This document shows positions 58,560 to 64,000 of a DNA stretch of 64,000 nt, in pieces. A model generated the notes under the pieces. The model had not been told where the DNA came from. It worked only from the letters and a program-made list of their open reading frames with translations, and did not search any database. This DNA is from Limnanthes douglasii subsp. nivea (taxonomy: Eukaryota; Streptophyta; Magnoliopsida; Brassicales; Limnanthaceae). How positions within the stretch are numbered: position 1 is the stretch's first letter; each line of letters begins with the position of its first letter. The DNA lies in NCBI GenBank assembly GCA_036936605.1, contig JAUPFV010000005.1, positions 229,305,770-229,369,769 of the forward strand, written 5' to 3'. The position numbers were made by a program, and so were the translations under genes.

Positions 58560-59600
58560 CAGAATTGCACGATGGAGATGGATCAACACATTGTGGCTAT
58601 AAGGTCTTAACTAGGAGAGTTTTGTTAGCAATATACTACTAGCCTACTATAATGGCAGATGCCAAAGATATGGTCAGGAGATGTGATCCTTGCCAGAGAT
58701 ATGGAAATGAAATCTATACGCCAGCAGTGCCTATAGAATTAATATTCGAACCCATACCATTTGATAGATGGGGTTTGGACTTAGTTGGACCTCTTCTCAT
58801 GGCGTCCAGAGGTTATCGAACGATAATAGTGGCAATAGACTATTTCTCTAAATGGATAGAAGCTACCCCATTGGTTGGAACCACTTCCAAGGCGGTCATA
58901 AAATTTATCTTATCCAACATATGTTGTTGATTTGGAATCCCCTAACGAATTACCACAGACAATGGGCCACAATTTGACAATAAAGATATGGAGACGTTTT
59001 GCACTTCTAGAGAAATTCAAAATTTCTTCTCTTCTCCTTCCCACCCTCAGGCTAATGGGCAGGTTGACGTTGCTCATCGGAAAATTTTAACAGGATTGAA
59101 AAAGAATCTAGAAGAAACTGAAGGGAAATGGTCGAGTTATTTGCAAGAAGTATTGTGGGCCTACCAAACCACTCCACAAACGACCACCCAAGAGTCTCCA
59201 TATGCCCTTGTTTATGGAATGGATCCAACCATACCTATAGAAGCTACTTTGCCATCATTCAGTATACAAAACTATTCCGAACATGATAATGAAATGAGCG
59301 TTAGGAATCAGTTGGATCTGATTGAAGAAAGAATTATGAAGGCATATTTAAGAACAACACACTATCAGGATTTAATGAGAAGTATGTTTACATCCAAAAT
59401 AAAAAGAAGAGATTTCCAGCTAGGGGATAAAGTGTTAAGATTTTTTTTTGCATACCAAAGAGAAACAATTCAGAAAACTGGCTCCGAATTAGGAAGGCCC
59501 ATACAAGGTGTGTGAAAGGATCAAGCAAGGAACATACAGACTTCAAGACAAAGAATGCAACATGTTAAAGCACCCGTGGAACATTTAGCATCTCAGGTTG
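58560..59600 (+). pseudogene. Gypsy integrase, nearly open
   Basis: RRCDPCQRYGNEIY (about 58675) is the CC half of the HHCC zinc module. The core follows: FDRWGLDLVGPLL (first Asp, about 58760-58800), AIDYFSKWIEATPL, ITTDNGPQFDN (second Asp, about 58950), and HPQANGQVDVAHRKI (about 59042-59085), where the third catalytic residue, normally Glu, is Asp. The C-terminal part runs WSSYLQEVLWAYQTTPQTTT, YALVYGMDPTIPIEA and RDFQLGDKVLRFFF to a stop near 59515. Stops at 58928 and about 58945 break the core. It would integrate cDNA in an intact element. Confidence 0.87.
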
Positions 59601-59756
59601 TACTCTATCATACTTCAATGTAAATATTTGGAGGCATACTCTTTCCTACTCTGGTGGCGCGGAGAGGTTTTAATAAGGTGTCCAATTTTAAATCAATGTT
59701 ATCTTATGTCATTTTCAAATGCTTTGGAAAGTACGAGGAGATTGGACAATGTAAAT

Positions 59757-59907
59757 ATCTATTAAACACCTCTACCCTTCAAATGAAGTATATCTGAAGT
59801 GATCGAATCTATTAAACACCTCCATCCTTCAAATAAAGTATCTTTGAAGTGATCAGATCTATTAAACACTTTTATCCTTCAAATGAAATATCTTTGAAGT
59901 GATTCAG
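59757..59907 (+). repeat. Three 50-bp tandem units in the gypsy 3' region
   Basis: Units at 59757, 59807 and 59857 start ATCTATTAAACACC/T and contain CCTTCAAATGAAGTAT and TGAAGTGAT. They lie between the integrase and the antisense ORF, where Tat elements often carry tandem arrays. Confidence 0.93.
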
Positions 59908-60201
59908 TGAATTAACGCTCATTAAAAACATCGGAAAAACTAAATATTGATTAAATACTAAACATAAGAAGATAAATAAATATGTACGAAAGGAAAATGA
60001 ACATTAAACATTGATAGGGATATACCCGATCTACCATCATACAAAATGTCTTAGCCATCCAAAGACTTTGGTTCACGAAACTAAGTTTGAAATAAAATAG
60101 CAGAATGCCTTGGCCATCCAAGGAATTTAGTCTTAAATATAAAAAGTAAACATAATAACCTTAGGGCTCGTTCCCTTCGGGTTGTTCCTTAACTTCATCT
60201 T

Positions 60202-61041
60202 TCATGGGACTCTTGGCATCACTGTTTGAGCTTTCATTCCCTCATCAGAATCACTCTCACTTAGTGAAGAATAAAACGTGTTTATCACCATCTGGCATGG
60301 TATGAAAATGTATCTCCTCATATGGTACGAACTTCCATAAAGGTTCAAGGTTCTTCTTTGGAAAGGTCTCATGAAATAACAGAACCATATCTGATTTGAT
60401 ACCTTCATCCCTTTTTTCCAAGGGATCCACAACACCAGCATCATACTTCTCTATTGCTGCAGCTATTTCTTGAGTTTGATTCATCTTTAGAGGAATATTT
60501 TTTTTCTTCTTTCTCTTTAAGAAGTTCTTTTAATTCTTTTTCTCTTCTGATAAGGTGTTGATAGTGCTTGCATTGGTGGTTTGTTGTTCCTTCAAAGAAT
60601 TGATCTCAGTAGAGGTGGTAGTTTCCAGTTCGGAATATTTGGTCTGGAGATCTTCTTGGGCAGCCTTAGCTTTTTGAAACTCGGTTTTCAGTTGCTCTTT
60701 CTCTTTACCTAAAGTCTCCACCTTCTGATGTTCTGATCAAAGAGAATTCTTTAAACTTTGATTGTCTGTGTTAGGAGAACTATGTCATTAGCCTGAGTCC
60801 AAACTTGTCTTTTCAGATTACGAATTGGCCTGATATAGCCCAAGATTGTGTGGCCCAAAGTATCATGCTCACTTGATACTGCAAAAGAATCTTCTTCATA
60901 AATCACAGTATTGGTCATGGTGGTTGTTTGGAGAAAATCTCGTTCAAAGTCCTCCTTGTCAAACTCACTAAAATACATATTACCTAAGTCGTCAAGGTTA
61001 ACGTTACCCTCATTAGGATGTGGATCGATTGTAGGAAACAT
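60202..61041 (-). pseudogene. Antisense coiled-coil ORF downstream of pol
   Basis: ATG at 61041 (MFPTIDPHPNEGNVN) opens 96 codons. After a stop at 60751, the adjacent frame 60721-60530 continues with a strong heptad-type coiled coil (KEKEQLKTEFQKAKAAQEDL, then NSLKEQQTTNASTINTL). The last part (about 60484-60257) reads EIAAAIEKYDAGVVDPLEK, LLFHETFPKK and MPDGDKHVLFF. I do not recognise a catalytic motif. Antisense extra ORFs at this place are known in some Tat-lineage elements. Here it is broken by at least two frame changes. Confidence 0.55.
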
Positions 61042-61218
61042 CGGAAAGGGATGATCAACGTGTACTTATTCTTGAGGAGGAATATTAGTTGGGAGAGTGG
61101 GAGGAACTTCTGTATGACGGAGTATGATTTCTGACCCTATTGCATTTTGTTTATTTTTTTAGCCGTTCGATCACCTCTGTCATTGCACCTTTAATAACCC
61201 TTTTTCTTGAGTTGGAGT

Positions 61219-61595
61219 TGGTGTGGATTATTTTGAACTGAGGGTAATTTAAATAGGTGTTTTAGAAAATGTCAAAGGTATTAAATGTTTGGGTGTTTTG
61301 TAGTGAGAGATTTAAGCTTTCTGGTTGTATTAAATGTTCATCATCCTCATTAATGAAAGTTGTTGGGTATTTATACCCTTAATTATGGACCCATGGGCTT
61401 TCGGGTCAAGTTGTGAAACCGGGTCGATTTTAAAGACCCATTAGTTCTTAAGTAGATTAGCACCTACCTTAGTCAAAAGGTGTTTAGTGTTTTAGTACTT
61501 TTGTCCTGTCCGGATAGTTCAGTGGGCACCTATTATCCGAATTTCCCCTATCCGGTTTTCTCAGTGAGCAGTGGTGAATAATTCTGGACTCATCA
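61219..61595 (+). mobile_element. Solo LTR, family S copy 3
   Basis: 377 bp, TGGTGTGGATTATTTTGAACT...CTGGACTCATCA, aligned with copies 1 and 2 over its length (CTGAGGGTAA, GGGTATTTATACCCTTAATTA, GGACCCATGGGCTTTCGGGTC, AAGTAGATTAGCACC). Flanking 5-mers (GGAGT and GTAGC) do not match, so the duplication is lost or the copy arose by rearrangement. Confidence 0.85.
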
Positions 61596-62027
61596 GTAGC
61601 CCTTTTTTTAGGTTTTGTCAAAGATCTTTGGCAGGACTAAAAAACTCACTTAGCCATCAACAACATTTTCCGGATCGCTCATGTATTCAGTTCAAGGTTT
61701 ATCCAGAGTGATTCCTTCTCAGAATTCCAAGAGTTTTTCTTTGGATCGTGGGACACGTGTCGCACTTTGATTCGTTCTACCAGCCGTTTTCTTCCTAGAA
61801 CGACGCTCCCACTAAGCCCAAAAAGAAACTCCTGCATTTAATATTTCTTACGTCAGCGCCGCCTTCAATCATTACCTAAGTCTTTTCCTTTTCTCCTAGG
61901 TATCAGTAACTTTTTGCCTCAATAGTATAAATTATTTTCCTTTACTGTTTCACCATCTTCATCATTTTGCAATTTCTTCTCTCATAGCTTTTTACCTTTC
62001 CTTTCAAAACTTCTCTTGGGTAGTTTT
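61596..62027 (+). promoter_or_regulatory. Promoter-like leader before the last gene
   Basis: It contains a CACGTG box (GGGACACGTGTCGC, about 61749) and a TATA-like stretch TAGTATAAATTATTTTC (about 61922), then a CT-rich leader (CACCATCTTCATCATTTTGC, CTTTCCTTTCAAAACTTCTC) up to the ATG at 62028. It lacks dense stops of coding remnants and looks like a plant 5' region. Confidence 0.45.
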
Positions 62028-64000
62028 ATGTTCACAGCGAGAAACGCTCTCGTGAAAGGTGGTTGGCTAAATCTTTCTACATTAGAGAAAGCGCAAAAAT
62101 TTGAGCGTGAGAGACATATCGCTGCTGGCCTTTCAGTCTCTCCAAGCAGTAAACCTTATTCACCATCCTTAGAAGCCGATCAAGGATCGTCCTCTGCGAA
62201 AACACAAAACCTAGACATTTATTCCAACCAAACCTCTCGCCAATCCCATCAGGCTCCTCGGTTCAGGAGTCTCAGCCTTCTACCATGCAAGAGAAAGCAG
62301 TATCGAGTGTTATGAAGCCTTCTCCATTTGTCGCTATGGGATCTGACATTGAGCAATCCCCAGAGAAAGTCAACCCTCGCCGGACAACGTGCCTAGTAAA
62401 AGGCCAAGCAACAGGCTCACAACCCAAATCCTCCAAAACGGGGGCCTCTAAGTCTGTAGCCAAAGATAAAGCCTCCGGATCGGAGGCATCTATTAGAGCC
62501 CCAAGAGACAAACCCTCAGGATCTGCGGCTACCAGAATCACTTCTCATACCAAGTCCTCCGGAGCTGAGCCCCAACCGGACACCAGACCTTTAATAGAGA
62601 CTGACGCTCAACCGTCCGGACAAACTGCTGAGCCACAAACTAGCACTCTTCCATCCACAACGACTGATAAACCTTCCACAATGATGGAAGAAATGATGGA
62701 GGATAGTGTTGAAGAGTCCCCATTTGAAACTAAAGCCTCCGAGAAAACTAGAGATGCTGCCTCTACCAAAAAAAGGAAAGGCAAAGTGGGACCTTGTTTT
62801 CAGAAGGTCAATATGAAGTATCTGTTGGCCATACAGAACATTAATTATGTCTATACTCACACCGCTGAGTTGGGCCGGATCCGAACCAAGTGTGGGATCC
62901 CTGAATCAGTTAAGGTGAGGATACCAGTCATACTGGAGACTCCGATGGACTGCAAGCTCAACGAGATAGTCATCTATACTGAACTGTTCAACTAGGGGCT
63001 CAAATTCCCCTTGGATCCAGAAATCGTCAGGTATTTCCATCTGATTAAACTCTGTCCAAGCCAGCTGAGTCCAAAGGCTTGGTATACTCTCCTCGCCTGC
63101 ATTATGGCCTCAAGGCTGTCTGGTATTCCTCTCCCAATGGAGCAGTTCGCTGAATTGGCCAGCCTTTGTAAAAACCATCATATCCCATTCTACCACTATA
63201 ATATGGGAGACGACTTTAAAGTGTTGGACGACATGCTTGAGTCAGAGAAAAACTGGAAGACCTAGTTCCTATTCATCAGCGGGACGTGGGAGAATGGGAG
63301 AAAAGTCAAGGTTGGCGTCAATCCTAATATGCTCACCAGCAGGTGGAAGAGCTCAGGTGCGTTTTTTACTTTATTTGTCTTTCTCATTTTGCAAAAAACT
63401 TATTCATGAATTACTTCTTCTTTTATGTCAGTATTCCCGAAGGAGTTCTCCGACTATGTGGAGGAGGGGCAGACCACATGTGCCAAATTAAATGCCTGGG
63501 CTGCTGACCGTTGGGGGAACGCCTTCCACAACTGTTTTACCTCAGGAAACTTGGTGAGGTCCCACCTTTTGAACACTACGGGCCGGAGAGATCTCACTTG
63601 GGATGAGTTGACTACACCACCTCCTCCGGTCGTTATACTTAAGAGAACGAAGGCAAATGATGGCAAATTGGCCTTGCCCTCCAGAGCCAAAGCCCCAAGC
63701 GAAATGAAAGGGAAGAAGGGCAAGAAAAAGAAGGTTGCAGTTGAGGTTGTTCGGGGTGTTGCAGAGGAGATTACTCCAGAGAGCTAATGAGGGCAGGTCC
63801 AAGGAGGGATTGATGCTACTTTGCTTAAAGTAGTTGAGGATGAGTCCATTAAGGAGGCAGGTGAACCCCAAAATCAACTAAGGCCTCCTAAAAAGGATCG
63901 AAAGAGGGGAGCTAGCAGCGATGCGAGGACTGCTAAGAAGAAGAAGGTCTCCTTGGGGGATGAAGTAGTCATCCGCCCTTCGGAGCCTTTACCTCCGGCC
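62028..64000 (+). pseudogene. Gene with gypsy-type putative transposase domain (PF04195-like), partial, broken
   Basis: ATG at 62028 (MFTARNALVKGGWL) leads to a Ser/Pro-rich, disordered N-terminus that shifts frame before 62285. Then comes a basic KKRKGK stretch and the folded part (62810-63260): VKVRIPVILETP, GLKFPLDPEIVRYFHLIKLCPSQLSPKAWYTLLA, MEQFAELASL and ESEKNWK, the pattern of the putative gypsy-type transposase family found with plant gypsy elements. In-frame TAGs occur at 62994 and 63262. A GT/AG intron fits at 63357-63430, joining WKSS to VFPKEFSDYVEEG. The tail is Lys-rich (KGKKGKKKKV), stops at 63787, then continues as decayed sequence to the window end. Confidence 0.65.

Larger units (their letters stand above)
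52870..61060 (+). mobile_element. Ty3/gypsy retrotransposon, Tat lineage, decayed
   Basis: Order on +: leader, gag (53594 to about 55230), aspartic protease (about 55440-55860), RT (about 56060-56900), RNase H (about 56940-57490), second archaeal-type RNase H (57566-58300), integrase (about 58560-59600), a tandem repeat, then an antisense ORF. The second RNase H and the 3' antisense ORF with tandem repeats are known features of the Tat lineage (Ogre, Retand, Grande types). No matching 3' LTR is visible. Multiple stops and active-site losses make it inactive. Confidence 0.82.

Noticed and set aside
1..64000. tRNA, rRNA or host single-copy genes
   Set aside because: No cloverleaf-type or rRNA sequence and no non-transposon protein family was recognised; a tRNAscan and protein search would be decisive.

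Overview
The window looks like plant nuclear DNA, most likely from a eudicot. It is strongly AT-rich and has spliced TATA-driven transposon genes, LINEs with a C-terminal RNase H domain, Ty1/copia and Ty3/gypsy (Tat-type) retrotransposons, and TRIM and solo LTRs whose PBSs match initiator tRNA-Met. I found no convincing host gene, tRNA or rRNA. Nearly everything recognisable is a transposable element, much of it nested and decayed. I cannot name the species.

Layout. 1-1056 is AT-rich flank. About 1057-14250 is one large Mutator-like element (MULE) with two convergent transcription units: a spliced Ulp1/C48-protease-type gene on the + strand (2132-7435) and a MURA-type transposase on the - strand (13065-10579). 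A small acidic-protein gene (8888-9275) lies between them. All its noncoding DNA, but none of its exons, is sprinkled with a short motif (core TCTAGCAAT, always in the same orientation) and a second motif (AAATCGCAA). This resembles VANDAL-type MULEs, whose VANC anti-silencing protein recognises clustered noncoding motifs, and it is the most interesting system here. About 15.5-20.8 kb is a decayed LINE (+). About 22.3-28.8 kb is a related LINE (-), interrupted by a complete TRIM (23744-24961) with a perfect CAAAG target duplication. About 30.3-37.3 kb holds two decayed Ty1/copia remnants, one cut by a solo LTR (34654-34890, GATAG duplication). 38542 to about 42883 is a better preserved Ty1/copia element (-) that has lost its reverse transcriptase by an in-frame deletion; its 3' LTR carries a nested solo LTR (38777-39228). 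About 42.9-48.1 kb has no recognisable gene. About 48.2-52.9 kb is a very decayed LTR element. About 53-61 kb is a Tat-lineage Ty3/gypsy element (gag, protease, RT, RNase H, second RNase H, integrase, 3x50-bp tandem repeat, antisense coiled-coil ORF), cut by a solo LTR of the same family as the one in the copia LTR; a third copy lies at 61219-61595. 62028-64000 is a broken gene with a gypsy-type putative transposase domain and runs off the window.

Almost every coding region carries stops, frameshifts or lost catalytic residues, so the window reads as a graveyard of nested insertions. Insertion order can be read at several points: copia before its nested solo LTR, LINE before TRIM, gypsy before solo LTR. 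Motif recognition was by eye; names rest on recognisable family signatures, not on database searches.
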